A stretch of 64,000 nt of DNA from Brasilonema angustatum HA4187-MV1 (GCA_019359695.1 JAHHGV010000013.1:1-64000), one strand, 5' to 3'; numbered from the stretch's first letter, positions 43,920-53,553 are shown. The notes: a model not told the origin generated them from the letters alone. Made by a program: numbers and translations.

Positions 43920-46349
43920 ATGGATCTAGGAGTAAGATTACTGTTTCAAATAGTATTAGAGTTGACACCTGTCATTGCAGCTTTAATACAAAAAAGAAAT
44001 GAAGAACGTCCGACACTCGCAAAATACTTAGCTTCCCAAGAAATTAAAGAATTTATTCAATCTGTTAGCAGTGCTAGTCAGAGTATCAGTCATTCGGGAA
44101 AACTGGAGCAAGAAAAAATTCAGCAACAGCAATTAGCATTTGATGTTCAAAAAACACAACTAAAGATAGCAACACAACAGCAAGAAACAGCGCTCAAATT
44201 ACCAGAAGTACAGAAATGTTTTGAAAATTGGCCTTTACGATTATTGCCTTCACAAATTTTAGAGTCTCACACTAAGAATCAACGCACTCCACTCAAAATT
44301 TTTCTTGCTCCTCCTAAAATAAAGTTTGATAAATTTGATAATCGAGGAGAAGATATTTTAGATATCGAGTTCATGTTAGCTGAAGGTTTACGAGAATTTA
44401 TTAATCAGCATTATTCTCTACACAATCCAGTTAGACCGATAGAGTTTTTAGCAGGGGCTTGGGATAGTAAGCGTTTTCATAGTGAATCAAGTATTAAGGC
44501 TCTGTTTGGAACATTGAAAACAGAGCCTGTTTTAATTTTAGAGTCAGAAGCTGATGGAGATTATCTAAATTTTCGTATTGGTTATTGGGGAATTGGACAA
44601 GAGAATTATTATTATAAAACGATTTCTCGTTTACCATACAAGGAAATTGTTGATGAGTCAGCAATAAGTCGTGCTAAGAAGTGGAAAACAATAAGAGATG
44701 AACTAATTGCACTGGGAGAAAGCTTAGAGGAAATTAATCATCTTGGCGGAGAAAATGTGAGCAACTTGGCAACTTTGGAAAAAGCAGAAAAATGGAAAGA
44801 AAAAGGAATTGATATTAGTCAATTGGGCTTACAATACCAAGTGAATCGCCAAGATATTGAAAAACTCTGCCAGGTTTTGATTACGTGTCATACCCTTGCT
44901 GCAAGTTGGGTAGCAGATGCATATCACTTAGTTCATAATGATGTTCCTCCACTACTACCTGAATTACTACCGAGTTTTCTGACAAACACTATTAATTCAA
45001 AATTGCTGCAAGCGATGTCTGACGACAACCCACTTTACATGTATGCTACAGGATATAAACAACTTTACCAAGCCTTGGAAGTAGAGCGACATCACTGGAT
45101 TCCTGATTTAGCATTGAAATTGGCGCAGACTTTATCGCATTTACTTGATGAGGTATGGGCAAAGGAACAGGTGGATTACTCAGTTAACACATGGTTGCAA
45201 CTACGCCAAGTTTCACAACACAGAGAAATCCATCCTTTACGAGCAATGCAATCAGCTATAAAGATAGAAGATGAAGAATATATTGAAAAGTTAAAAGAAT
45301 ATTTTACAGCCGTTGGTGATAGTCAAAGTGTCACCTATGCTGAGGAATTATTGAATGCTATTGCTCAAGAGAAAGACAAACGTCAACACGAATCTGTTTA
45401 TCTTAGTCACACCCTGATTGGACACTCTGATCAAGTCACATCTGTAGCCATCAGCCCAGATGGACAAATTTTAGTCAGTGGGTGTGCAGATAAAACCGTA
45501 AAAATTTGGAATCTTAGTACAGGAAAAGTTGTCCGCACTTTAACTGGAAAAATCGGAGAAGTTTCATCAGTGGCTATTAGTCCTGATGGAAATTTGCTAG
45601 TTGTTGGTAGCTGCGAACACCCTAGAAATAATGTTAAAGTATGGCATCTTGCAACTGGTAAATTATTGCATACTCTTTTAGGGCATCAAAAACCTATTAA
45701 CTGTGTAGTGATTAGTCCAGATGGACAAATTCTTGCCAGTGGTAGTAACAAAATTAAAATTTGGAACTTGCGTACAGGCGATCCTCCAGCTCTTAGCCGC
45801 CCTTTGGGCGAACGCATTTCCACTCTTTGGCATTCATCCCCAGTTTATGCTGCTGCGATTAGTCCAGATAGTGCAATCCTTGCCAGTGGTAGCAGTGATC
45901 ATAAGATTAGACTATGGAATCCAATCACAGGAGAACTATTAAGTACTCTGGGCGGGCATTCAGGTGAGGTGAAAGCAATAGCTATTTCTCCTGATGGTCA
46001 ATTCTTGCTCAGCGGTAGTACAGATAAAACTATCAAAATTTGGCATCTTTGCACTGGTAAAGTATTACATACACTGACTGGACATTTAGATGAAGTGACA
46101 TCAATAGCTGTTAGTCCTGATGGAAAAACTCTTTATAGCGGTAGTGCTGATAAAACCATCAAGATATGGCATTCGCAGACGGGAGAATTGCTGCAAACCC
46201 TTCCTTCTCCTGTCCCAGACGCTACGCGAACGGAACGCTACGCTAACATAGGACATTCACAGGTAGTAAATTCTGTTGCTATTAGTTCAGATGGTCGTTT
46301 TATTGCTAGTGGTAGTTCTGACAAAACAATTAAAATCTGGCTTAGGTGA
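43920..46349 (+). CDS. WD40-repeat protein with a novel N-terminal domain
   Basis: An 809-residue protein. The C-terminal 310 residues (from about 499) hold seven WD40 blades with SPDGQ and KIW-type motifs, enough for a closed propeller. The N-terminal part has a hydrophobic start (LLFQIVLELTPVIAAL), a helical coiled coil rich in Gln (about 60-95) and an alpha/beta region (KIFLAPPKIKFDKF, PIEFLAGAWDSKRF, FRIGYWGIGQENYYY) that I cannot assign. No NTPase loop is seen, so this is not a canonical STAND protein. Blade 7 carries an in-frame repeat insertion (46215-46247), and blade 3 an extra segment, DPPALSRPLGERI. It may be a scaffold or sensor. Confidence 0.8.
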   Translation: MDLGVRLLFQIVLELTPVIAALIQKRNEERPTLAKYLASQEIKEFIQSVSSASQSISHSGKLEQEKIQQQQLAFDVQKTQLKIATQQQETALKLPEVQKCFENWPLRLLPSQILESHTKNQRTPLKIFLAPPKIKFDKFDNRGEDILDIEFMLAEGLREFINQHYSLHNPVRPIEFLAGAWDSKRFHSESSIKALFGTLKTEPVLILESEADGDYLNFRIGYWGIGQENYYYKTISRLPYKEIVDESAISRAKKWKTIRDELIALGESLEEINHLGGENVSNLATLEKAEKWKEKGIDISQLGLQYQVNRQDIEKLCQVLITCHTLAASWVADAYHLVHNDVPPLLPELLPSFLTNTINSKLLQAMSDDNPLYMYATGYKQLYQALEVERHHWIPDLALKLAQTLSHLLDEVWAKEQVDYSVNTWLQLRQVSQHREIHPLRAMQSAIKIEDEEYIEKLKEYFTAVGDSQSVTYAEELLNAIAQEKDKRQHESVYLSHTLIGHSDQVTSVAISPDGQILVSGCADKTVKIWNLSTGKVVRTLTGKIGEVSSVAISPDGNLLVVGSCEHPRNNVKVWHLATGKLLHTLLGHQKPINCVVISPDGQILASGSNKIKIWNLRTGDPPALSRPLGERISTLWHSSPVYAAAISPDSAILASGSSDHKIRLWNPITGELLSTLGGHSGEVKAIAISPDGQFLLSGSTDKTIKIWHLCTGKVLHTLTGHLDEVTSIAVSPDGKTLYSGSADKTIKIWHSQTGELLQTLPSPVPDATRTERYANIGHSQVVNSVAISSDGRFIASGSSDKTIKIWLR
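46215..46247. repeat. Cyanobacterial repeat module inserted in frame in the WD40 gene
   Basis: AGACGCTACGCGAACGGAAC followed by GCTACGCTAACAT encodes PDATRTERYAN, a peptide unrelated to WD40 blades. It sits between TLPS and IGHSQ, where other blades read straight from L to GH. The inner segments GCTACGC / GCTACGC and GCGAACGGAACGC resemble the dispersed repeat modules elsewhere in the window. Confidence 0.75.
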
Positions 46350-46388
46350 ACCATAATTAGTTTCAAACAGGTAAGCAGTGAATCTAAA

Positions 46389-47198
46389 ATGAGTCAACAT
46401 TTACCAATTGCGATTAAAAGAGGTTTTGTCGATAAGTCGTGGGGACAGGTGCATTACCGAATGGCAGGGAGTGGTCCTGTGCTGGTGCTAACTCACAAAA
46501 CTTACTTTTCGTCTCGTAGTTTTATCAGGTTAATGCCGCTATTGGCTCCTCATTTCCAAGTCATTGTGCCGGATACTCCCGGTCAGGGCGAGTCTGACAA
46601 TCCACCCACTCAGTGGAGTATTTCGCAGTATGCTTCGGCTCTGTTTGAGGTATTGGAAGCGATGGAAGTTGACGAGTTTTACCTGGTGGGCAACAGCACT
46701 GGGGCGGCAATTGCTTGCGAAGCGGCGGTTATGTGTCCAGCCCGAATCAAAAAGCTGGTGCTTTTTGGTATGCCACGTTGGAAAGATGAAGCAGCACGTT
46801 TTGCTTTGCGTCAAATACCACTTTTTTACGGACCGCCAGAGGTGAAAGAGGACGGCAGTCACTACACCGTCAACTGGCAGCGTATTAAACCACTTTGGGA
46901 AGGTTATCCCTCTGAATGTTTTGAGATATATTTTCAAGAAGTCATGTCTCGCACTCAGCGTAGTTATGAGGGCATTGAAGCAGTTTTGAGGTATGAGGAA
47001 GCCACCCGCCTACCACTAATCTCAGTTCCAACCTTATTGATGTGGGCGGAAGGTGACACTATGTTCACACCTTTTATTGAGGATACGGCTCGGCTAGTTC
47101 CTCACGCTACTACTAAGGTTCTGCACGGCACACCTATAATGTACCTACGTAACCCCAAACTTTACGCCGCAACCTTGCTGGAGTACTTGCAATCTTGA
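46389..47198 (+). CDS. Alpha/beta hydrolase
   Basis: A 269-residue alpha/beta hydrolase. The nucleophile elbow is VGNSTGAAIA (about 98-107), the strand before it YLVGNS, and the histidine and acid lie in AEGDTMFTPF and VLHGTPIMYL; the last region lacks the usual GHxP histidine motif and reads LHGTPIMYLRN, so the histidine is probably the one in LHG. The oxyanion side lacks the HGxxG motif (LTHKTYFSS instead). The substrate is unknown. It lies 40 bp after the WD40 gene and may be cotranscribed. Confidence 0.8.
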   Translation: MSQHLPIAIKRGFVDKSWGQVHYRMAGSGPVLVLTHKTYFSSRSFIRLMPLLAPHFQVIVPDTPGQGESDNPPTQWSISQYASALFEVLEAMEVDEFYLVGNSTGAAIACEAAVMCPARIKKLVLFGMPRWKDEAARFALRQIPLFYGPPEVKEDGSHYTVNWQRIKPLWEGYPSECFEIYFQEVMSRTQRSYEGIEAVLRYEEATRLPLISVPTLLMWAEGDTMFTPFIEDTARLVPHATTKVLHGTPIMYLRNPKLYAATLLEYLQS

Positions 47199-47224
47199 AA
47201 CCTCGGTAGATGTAGGGACAAGCT

Positions 47225-49876
47225 TTAAGCTAACTCTTGACAAGCTAATGCCCTGACCTTATCTGCAGAATCTTGTTGCAATGCTGATGCTACAATCGCC
47301 TCTGCTTCCACCATTGTCAACTGGGCGATCGCCTGCTTAAATGCTGGGATACCTTGCGGATTCAAACTCACCTCATCCAATCCTAACCCTAGTAAAATCG
47401 GCGCTGCTAGAGGATTGGCTGCGAGTTCTCCACATAACCCCACCCAAATACCTGCTTTGTGTGCAGCTTGGACAGTTTGCTGAATCATCCGCAATACAGC
47501 TGGATGCATTGCATCAACCAAAGTTGCGACTTGCGGATGCGTGCGATCTGCCGCCATGACATACTGGCTAAGGTCATTCGTTCCGATACTAAAAAAGTCC
47601 ACTTCTGCGGCTAACTGTTCAGCAAGAACAACTGCCGAAGGTATCTCCACCATTATCCCCACTTCCATCTTTTCATCAAAAAGCACACCTGCTTGACGTA
47701 GTTCTGCTCGTACTTGGGCTAATATTGCCTTGGCTGCTTGTATTTCTTGCACAGTAGCAATCATCGGAAACATAATCTTAATTTGATGTCCGAGACTCGC
47801 TTTTAAAATTGCCCGCAACTGGGTTTTCAAAATATCAGGATGATCCAGACAAAAACGAATTCCGCGCCAACCCAAAAAAGGATTACTTTCTTGTGGGAAA
47901 TTCAGGTAAGGAATTGGCTTGTCCCCTCCCACATCAAGTGTACGAATAATCAACGGACGATGATCAAGAAGTTGGGCGATTCTTTGATAAACTGCTATTT
48001 GTTCTTCTTCTGTTGGCGGTGTTGTTCTTTCCAAATAAAGAAACTCAGTGCGGAATAGTCCCACGCCTTCTGCACCCAAGCTCAAACCTTCTTCAGTATC
48101 AGAGATACCCCCAATATTAGCGTATACTTTGATTTGCCTCGTCTTGTCACGAGTCACTGCTGGATTCGCCGCCGTTGTGATTGCTTGCTGATGAGCAAGT
48201 TGTTGTAGATTTCGCTTTGCTTCAAGTGCAGTTTGGATATCTGGTTCTGGTTCTATCCAAACTCTGCCAATCTCTCCATCCAGTGCTACTATAGTATTAT
48301 TTGCGACTTGCATAATTTCTGGTGGTAAGCCAACAATCGCAGGAATATTTAATCGGCGAGCTATTATGGAACTATGTGAAATCGCACTGCCAGATGTTGT
48401 ACAGATTCCCAGGATTTTAGTTGGATCTAACCTAGCAGTATCAGAAGGACTTATATCAGTTGCAATTAAAATAACTGGCTCAGATAGATTCAAATGAGTA
48501 AGTTTGTCCTCAGAATTTCTCAAATGGGATTCAAATCTACTTAGCAGTCGTAACACTCGCTGTCCCACGTCTACAATATCAGCAACTCGCTCTTGTAAAT
48601 AAGAGTCCTCAATTCTACGATAGTTATTTGCCAACTCATTGACGACTGCTTGCCAAGCTGCTTCCGCATTTAAGTGTTGTTCAAAAATACGTTGTTGAAC
48701 TGCCTCAAGTACCACAGGATCTTCTAGAAAAAGCAGATGAGCATCAAAAATGGCAGCTTCAGCGTCTCCAATTTGGATAGATGCTTGTGAGAATATAGCT
48801 TGAATTTCTTCGTGAGCCGCTTTCACGGCAACTTGTAAACGTTGCCACTCCCCTTCTATATTTTCTACGTGGTATTGCTGAATAGGAATCGGAGTGGGAT
48901 GATAGAGAAAAACGGGTGCGATCGCCACTCCATTAGAAGCAGGAATACCTTGGATAAAGTGATCAACAGACGAAACAATCTGGTTTGCTGGACTAGTAGT
49001 AAGAGGAGCTAAAGTGGCATCTTCTTCGCCAAAGTTATTTTCGACTAATGTTTGCAATGCTGCCAGCGCCTCATCCGCATCAGAACCAGTAGCAGTAATA
49101 AGCAATTCGTGTCCTTGACGCACACCCAAAATAGAGACTTGGTTGATACTGTCAGCGCGTACTGCTTCAGTACCCTTAGTAATATTCTGTACTTTGATTT
49201 GGGATTGAAAACTGGCTGCTGTTGTGACAAATTTCGCTGCAGGACGAGCGTGTAATCCCAAGGGATTACGGACTGTAAGACGTATTTTTTTTGTCATTAG
49301 TCCCTTAGTAACAAATGACGTAGATACGTCTGTGCTTTGCCCAAGGATATGGCTCACGTTTACACCCAATTGAGTGGCTTTAGCAACTAATGCTCCCCTT
49401 GCTTGGGCCATCACTTGTTGAATGTTGCAACCAGAAGCTGCAGCAACAGCAGCTGCAATTGCACCTTCAACAAGTGGTGCTTCACACAGATGGACTTTTT
49501 GGCGTTGTTCTTCCGAGAGAAACTCAAGTGCCATTTCTGCACTCATCAAAGCGCTGCCCAAATCCATTAAGACAAGGACACCTTGATCATTGTAAATTGA
49601 GGCGATCGCCTCATAAACTTGTATAGCATCTGTACCTAGAGGGTTTTTTGGGTCGTCAATTCCTGCTGCAACAGCCAGGGAGACTTTGCGCTGAACCATT
49701 TGCACTGCCAGTTCCCGAACTCCTTCTGCTAGCTGGCGACTGTGAGAAACTATGACAATTCCAACCGCTGCCACATCATCAATTCCTTGAGAAGCGTGTA
49801 CGTATCCACCTACTTTAAGCTGAGCGTGGCTTGGAGGCGTAGAATGCGTAACGAAGTGTAACGCACCTTCTTTCAT
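47225..49876 (-). CDS. dhaM: Fused PTS protein DhaM: EIIA(DHA)-HPr-enzyme I
   Basis: An 883-residue fusion. Residues 37-165 are a DhaM/mannose-type EIIA (VGIVIVSHSRQLAEG, phospho-H45); 198-285 an HPr (NPLGLHARPAAKF, H209; regulatory-like serine in ADSINQVSILG); 305-870 enzyme I with the phosphohistidine H501 in GSAISHSSIIARR, the PEP-binding RTEFLYLE and the late IGTNDLSQY and LCGELAANP segments. This is the multiphosphoryl donor for dihydroxyacetone kinase DhaK-DhaL, whose genes are not in the window. A free-standing sugar PTS is uncommon in cyanobacteria, so a role in dihydroxyacetone use is likely. Confidence 0.93.
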   Translation of the reverse strand: MKEGALHFVTHSTPPSHAQLKVGGYVHASQGIDDVAAVGIVIVSHSRQLAEGVRELAVQMVQRKVSLAVAAGIDDPKNPLGTDAIQVYEAIASIYNDQGVLVLMDLGSALMSAEMALEFLSEEQRQKVHLCEAPLVEGAIAAAVAAASGCNIQQVMAQARGALVAKATQLGVNVSHILGQSTDVSTSFVTKGLMTKKIRLTVRNPLGLHARPAAKFVTTAASFQSQIKVQNITKGTEAVRADSINQVSILGVRQGHELLITATGSDADEALAALQTLVENNFGEEDATLAPLTTSPANQIVSSVDHFIQGIPASNGVAIAPVFLYHPTPIPIQQYHVENIEGEWQRLQVAVKAAHEEIQAIFSQASIQIGDAEAAIFDAHLLFLEDPVVLEAVQQRIFEQHLNAEAAWQAVVNELANNYRRIEDSYLQERVADIVDVGQRVLRLLSRFESHLRNSEDKLTHLNLSEPVILIATDISPSDTARLDPTKILGICTTSGSAISHSSIIARRLNIPAIVGLPPEIMQVANNTIVALDGEIGRVWIEPEPDIQTALEAKRNLQQLAHQQAITTAANPAVTRDKTRQIKVYANIGGISDTEEGLSLGAEGVGLFRTEFLYLERTTPPTEEEQIAVYQRIAQLLDHRPLIIRTLDVGGDKPIPYLNFPQESNPFLGWRGIRFCLDHPDILKTQLRAILKASLGHQIKIMFPMIATVQEIQAAKAILAQVRAELRQAGVLFDEKMEVGIMVEIPSAVVLAEQLAAEVDFFSIGTNDLSQYVMAADRTHPQVATLVDAMHPAVLRMIQQTVQAAHKAGIWVGLCGELAANPLAAPILLGLGLDEVSLNPQGIPAFKQAIAQLTMVEAEAIVASALQQDSADKVRALACQELA

Positions 49877-49900
49877 CCCATAGCTATCACGAAATAGATT

Positions 49901-51334
49901 TTATGTACTTGGTTTTACCGGAGTTACTGAAGGTTGAGTAGTTGTTGTTGGTATCGGTTGTGTTGGTGTTGGCAATGACGGGGTTGCTGGTTGTGGTGCT
50001 GTGACTGCCGGTAGTGTTGGTGTTGGCAATGACGGGGTTGCTGGTTGTGGTGCTGTGACTGTCGGTAGTGTTGGTGTTGGCAATGACGGGGTTGCTGGTT
50101 GTGGTGCTGTAACTGTCGGTAGTGTTGGTGTTGGCAATGACGGGATTACCGGTTGTGGTGCTGTGACTGTTGGTAGTGTTGGTGTTGGCAATGACGGGAT
50201 TACCGGTTGTGGTGCTGTGACTGTTGGTAGTGTTGGTGTTGGCAATGACGGGATTACCGGTTGTGGTGCTGTGACTGTCGGTAGTGTTGGTGTTGGCAAT
50301 GACGGGGTTGCCGGATTGGGCAGTGTGACTGTCGGTTGTGTTGGTGTTGGCGATGAATTTACAGGTTGAGAAGGCGTAACTATTGTTGAAGTGCCAGTTG
50401 GTTGGTTAATTGGCGGCGTCACCGAATCCGTAGGTGTAGTAGACCTACTAGGCTTGGATGTGGAAGATGAAACAGCATTTGGCACAACTTCTCCTGCTTC
50501 CAGTAACGTGTTAACCGGGGAATGATCTCTAGTAACGTTGTTACTGGTGGGTAAATCGGGGTAAGTCGTTGGCTTTATAAAAGATGGGTTTTCAACAACA
50601 TCCTGACCAGTAAGGGGCGATTGTGCAGCAACAGCAGCAGCAGTTTCAGCTTGAACGCTGGCGATCGCCGCATCCTTACTTGGCATACCATTTTTTAAAG
50701 TCAGATTTAAATCCCGAACCAGGGTACTCGTTTGATAAAAAGTTCTGAGATCAAAATCGTATAAACCTTTCAATTCCCCTTTAACTAAAACTATCAGTTG
50801 TCCTGCTTTTAGCTCTTGTTTTCGAGAAGCGTCTTTATTAGAGACTTGAATACCACTGTTTGTCAGTGCACCAACAATCGTGGTTTCCGTTTGCGGGTCA
50901 TAACGTACAAATAATGCTGAACCGCGAATTGCTGCTGCTGCATTTGGCGTACTTATACGTGTTTGTCCCCTACCTGGTGGAATCAGCAGTACCACTGTCC
51001 CATCGTACAGGCTGAAGTTTCTTTTTTGTGGCAAGAATTGAAAAACTGCCTGTTCTCCGATCCTAGCCCAAGAACCGTCGTTAAAACGCAAGTCTGCCAA
51101 GGCAGATCGCCCTGTGGACAGCTTATCTCGCGGACTCATAGAATCCGATTTGCGTGCCTGACGCTTAGAATTTTTGTAAGGCATGAGTTGCACCAAATTG
51201 CGGAGGTCTTGAATGACCGCAGCAGTCAAAGGAGTTGTAGCATCTGCTTGTTTTGGTACAGGGAGGACAACAACTCCCCAGAAACTAATGATGATGAGTA
51301 GAAAAAACTTACGAAACATAGTTTGGAGCCTCAA
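49901..51334 (-). CDS. FecR-domain protein with proline-rich 18-residue tandem repeats
   Basis: A 477-residue exported protein: signal peptide FFLLIIISFWGVVVLPVP-KQADA, then a FecR domain (about 75-200: FNDGSWARIGEQAVFQFLP, GTVVLLIPPGRGQTRISTPN, AAIRGSALFVRYD), then a low-complexity Ser/Thr/Pro tail. The tail holds six 18-residue repeats of the form P-x-x-PSLPTPTLPTVTAPQ (residues about 341-448; DNA 49991-50314, 54-bp units) and part of a seventh. The divergent neighbour 400 bp away encodes an outer-membrane barrel, so the two may form a signal-sensing or surface pair. It is not a FecR anti-sigma factor; no sigma gene is near. Confidence 0.85.
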   Translation of the reverse strand: MRLQTMFRKFFLLIIISFWGVVVLPVPKQADATTPLTAAVIQDLRNLVQLMPYKNSKRQARKSDSMSPRDKLSTGRSALADLRFNDGSWARIGEQAVFQFLPQKRNFSLYDGTVVLLIPPGRGQTRISTPNAAAAIRGSALFVRYDPQTETTIVGALTNSGIQVSNKDASRKQELKAGQLIVLVKGELKGLYDFDLRTFYQTSTLVRDLNLTLKNGMPSKDAAIASVQAETAAAVAAQSPLTGQDVVENPSFIKPTTYPDLPTSNNVTRDHSPVNTLLEAGEVVPNAVSSSTSKPSRSTTPTDSVTPPINQPTGTSTIVTPSQPVNSSPTPTQPTVTLPNPATPSLPTPTLPTVTAPQPVIPSLPTPTLPTVTAPQPVIPSLPTPTLPTVTAPQPVIPSLPTPTLPTVTAPQPATPSLPTPTLPTVTAPQPATPSLPTPTLPAVTAPQPATPSLPTPTQPIPTTTTQPSVTPVKPST

Positions 51335-51733
51335 ATAATTTTACTGATACCAAACCAATTGAAGACAGGTTCTGATGTTCACAGTTTAAGCCTACTTGTT
51401 TGTTCTGGCATTACTTACGTAAAATTGCTTAACTTTTAATTGATATTTTTTTCATTTTATGCAGAATTATACTGTTAACTGGTCATTGGAGTTTCTTTCT
51501 TTGAAAAACTATGGTGTAAGCTTCATACAGACCTCGTAACCATATAAACAGCTAAACACTGGTTTAACTTGAATTAAGAAGTAGACATTACCTCTGTTTT
51601 CAAGTCCCGACCCTTCAAGGCGGAGTCAGTAAAAGTTTATTTGCGTTTTTGATATAAAAATGGGTACATTTACCAAATACTGTGGCTAAAGTCCCTTGAA
51701 ATTCTAATTTTTTATCATGGAACTTTTCGCACA

Positions 51734-53413
51734 GTGAGTAAGTCTACTGTTGCCAAAAATGAAAGATTAAATATGCAACCCAAGGGCTGGATAAATTTGT
51801 TCTTTTGGATTGTATTAGCTTATAGTAGTGCAATCTTGTTTTACATCAAGAAGGTAGATGCGGCGCACGCTGCCAATATAGACCTGTCAATGACTGAAGA
51901 TGATCTAATACAAAGAATAACATCTTTAGGGGTCGCATGGATACCCGCTCAATTGAGCCAAGAGTGTGGGCAAATATCTCGCAAAGAAGTAAAAAAAATA
52001 AATTTTGGTAAAAAAGTTGGGTGTGGGTTAAAACGTGAACAAAAGTGGACAACCCTTGCAAAAACGAACGGACTTATTGATACTGACAACATATTATTGA
52101 GAATACACCCCGTTCGTTTTTGCCACTTCACGAATAATCGTGACGCGAACACGACTAACCAAAAGGGTTGTCTACTTTTGTCTGGTTCAGATGAAATGGG
52201 ATGTCAGGATAAAGTTGGCATGTCTTCCAGCTCTTTTGACTTTACAAGCTTCCCTGTAGCAAATACTTATGATGGAGTCTCAAATTTCTATTCCCAGACA
52301 CCACCAGATCAGACACCCCCACCCCCACCAGCATCACCACCCACTCCAGCACCACCACCACCACCAGCACCACCACCCACTCCAGCACCACCACCCACTC
52401 CAGCACCACGTCCTGCATCCCCTACACCGGATAACCCTCCACAGTTAGAAGGTCAACCCGCTGATTTTCCCCAACTTTCTTCACCAGCTATAGACCAACG
52501 GTTGCAATTACCTGAAATGGATTACGCACAAAGATTGCAGAAGCTATTGCAATTGTTGGAGAAGAAAAAGCAAGCGCCTACCCAAGTTAGCGATTTAGGA
52601 ACGCTAAGGGTACGACCAACAAAACGATCACAACAGCAACAACCCCCAAAGCGTCCTCAGCCTCAGCCCAGCAGATCTATAGGCTATTTACAGGCTCATG
52701 TTGGCTATTTCCAAACAAATAATATTTTTTCGTCAAAAGTCAATCCCATAGAAGATGGCTTGATTTACTCTGGATTAACACTAGCTTCTATGCCTATACG
52801 CTTAGGAAACAAAACCTTTTTGAATGGATCAATTGATGGCAATTTAATGCGTTACATTGATCAATCAAAATACAATTACAACCAGGTGAGATTCAACGTT
52901 AGTATTTTCCAGCAGTTATCGCCCCAAATGTATGGGGAAATTGGGTGGAACAATCAAAAGTTGTTTTATGCAAGAAATGGTACTAATTTTGCTGCAGGCG
53001 ATCTCTTTTTGAATGAAGATTCTTTCCACCTGTCTTTAGGACGGCGAGACCCCCTCACATCGAAATTGATGTTAGATAGCTTTTACGAATTGCGTTTGAG
53101 CTTGACTGATCCTCCCAGTAAACAAGACAACCGCGATCGAATCATTCATACCGTGTGGGTTTCTTTGAACTACTACTTAGAACGATCTCTCCAAATTGGT
53201 CTTGATTACCAATTTGGTTTGTCAGATTTTACCCAACGCGATAGAGAGGACGTATACCATCGGTTATACGGTCACTTAACTTATGGAATATCCAACTACA
53301 CAAATCTAAGTTTACAAGGAGGTTTGACCCTAGGTGGTTCAAGTGATAGATATATAGATGTTGATGGCTGGTTTTTCAGTATTAATTACAATCTGGAATT
53401 AGGTCGTTTCTGA
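51734..53413 (+). CDS. Outer-membrane beta-barrel protein with Pro-rich linker and repeat insert
   Basis: A 559-residue protein starting GTG at 51734. The N-terminus has a hydrophobic segment (LFFWIVLAYSSAILFYI, 23-39) and AHA-AN, a possible signal cleavage. Residues about 102-150 come from an in-frame inverted-repeat insert (52039-52181). A PPPTPAPPP linker occupies about 192-235. The C-terminal 240 residues are beta-strands of a barrel (AHVGYFQTNNIFSS, YGEIGWNNQKLFYAR, YQFGLSDFTQ) ending LELGRF with a terminal Phe, the outer-membrane signature. It is divergent from the FecR protein. Confidence 0.78.
   Translation: MSKSTVAKNERLNMQPKGWINLFFWIVLAYSSAILFYIKKVDAAHAANIDLSMTEDDLIQRITSLGVAWIPAQLSQECGQISRKEVKKINFGKKVGCGLKREQKWTTLAKTNGLIDTDNILLRIHPVRFCHFTNNRDANTTNQKGCLLLSGSDEMGCQDKVGMSSSSFDFTSFPVANTYDGVSNFYSQTPPDQTPPPPPASPPTPAPPPPPAPPPTPAPPPTPAPRPASPTPDNPPQLEGQPADFPQLSSPAIDQRLQLPEMDYAQRLQKLLQLLEKKKQAPTQVSDLGTLRVRPTKRSQQQQPPKRPQPQPSRSIGYLQAHVGYFQTNNIFSSKVNPIEDGLIYSGLTLASMPIRLGNKTFLNGSIDGNLMRYIDQSKYNYNQVRFNVSIFQQLSPQMYGEIGWNNQKLFYARNGTNFAAGDLFLNEDSFHLSLGRRDPLTSKLMLDSFYELRLSLTDPPSKQDNRDRIIHTVWVSLNYYLERSLQIGLDYQFGLSDFTQRDREDVYHRLYGHLTYGISNYTNLSLQGGLTLGGSSDRYIDVDGWFFSINYNLELGRF
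52039..52181. repeat. Nested inverted-repeat insertion inside the barrel gene
   Basis: Outer arms ACAAAAGTGGACAACCCTT (52039-52057) and AAGGGTTGTCTACTTTTGT (52163-52181) differ by one base. Inner arms GCAAAAACGAACGG (52058-52071) and its exact complement (52110-52123) follow directly. The 143-bp unit contains no stop codon in the host frame. It looks like a small mobile repeat carried through in frame. Confidence 0.72.
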
Positions 53414-53553
53414 GTGTTGTCTTTTATCTTGACTTGTCAGAAGTAAGAAATATCTGTAGGACTCATTTTCGATTTTGCTCAGCTAGGTACATTTGATATT
53501 AAGCGTTCCCTGTTAAGAGTCTTCACGAGTAAATCATAAATCAAACCGGATTC

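Noticed and set aside
49991-50314. Tandem 54-bp repeats taken for a CRISPR or satellite array
   Set aside because: The repeats are in frame in the FecR gene, encode an 18-residue Pro-rich unit, and have no spacers.
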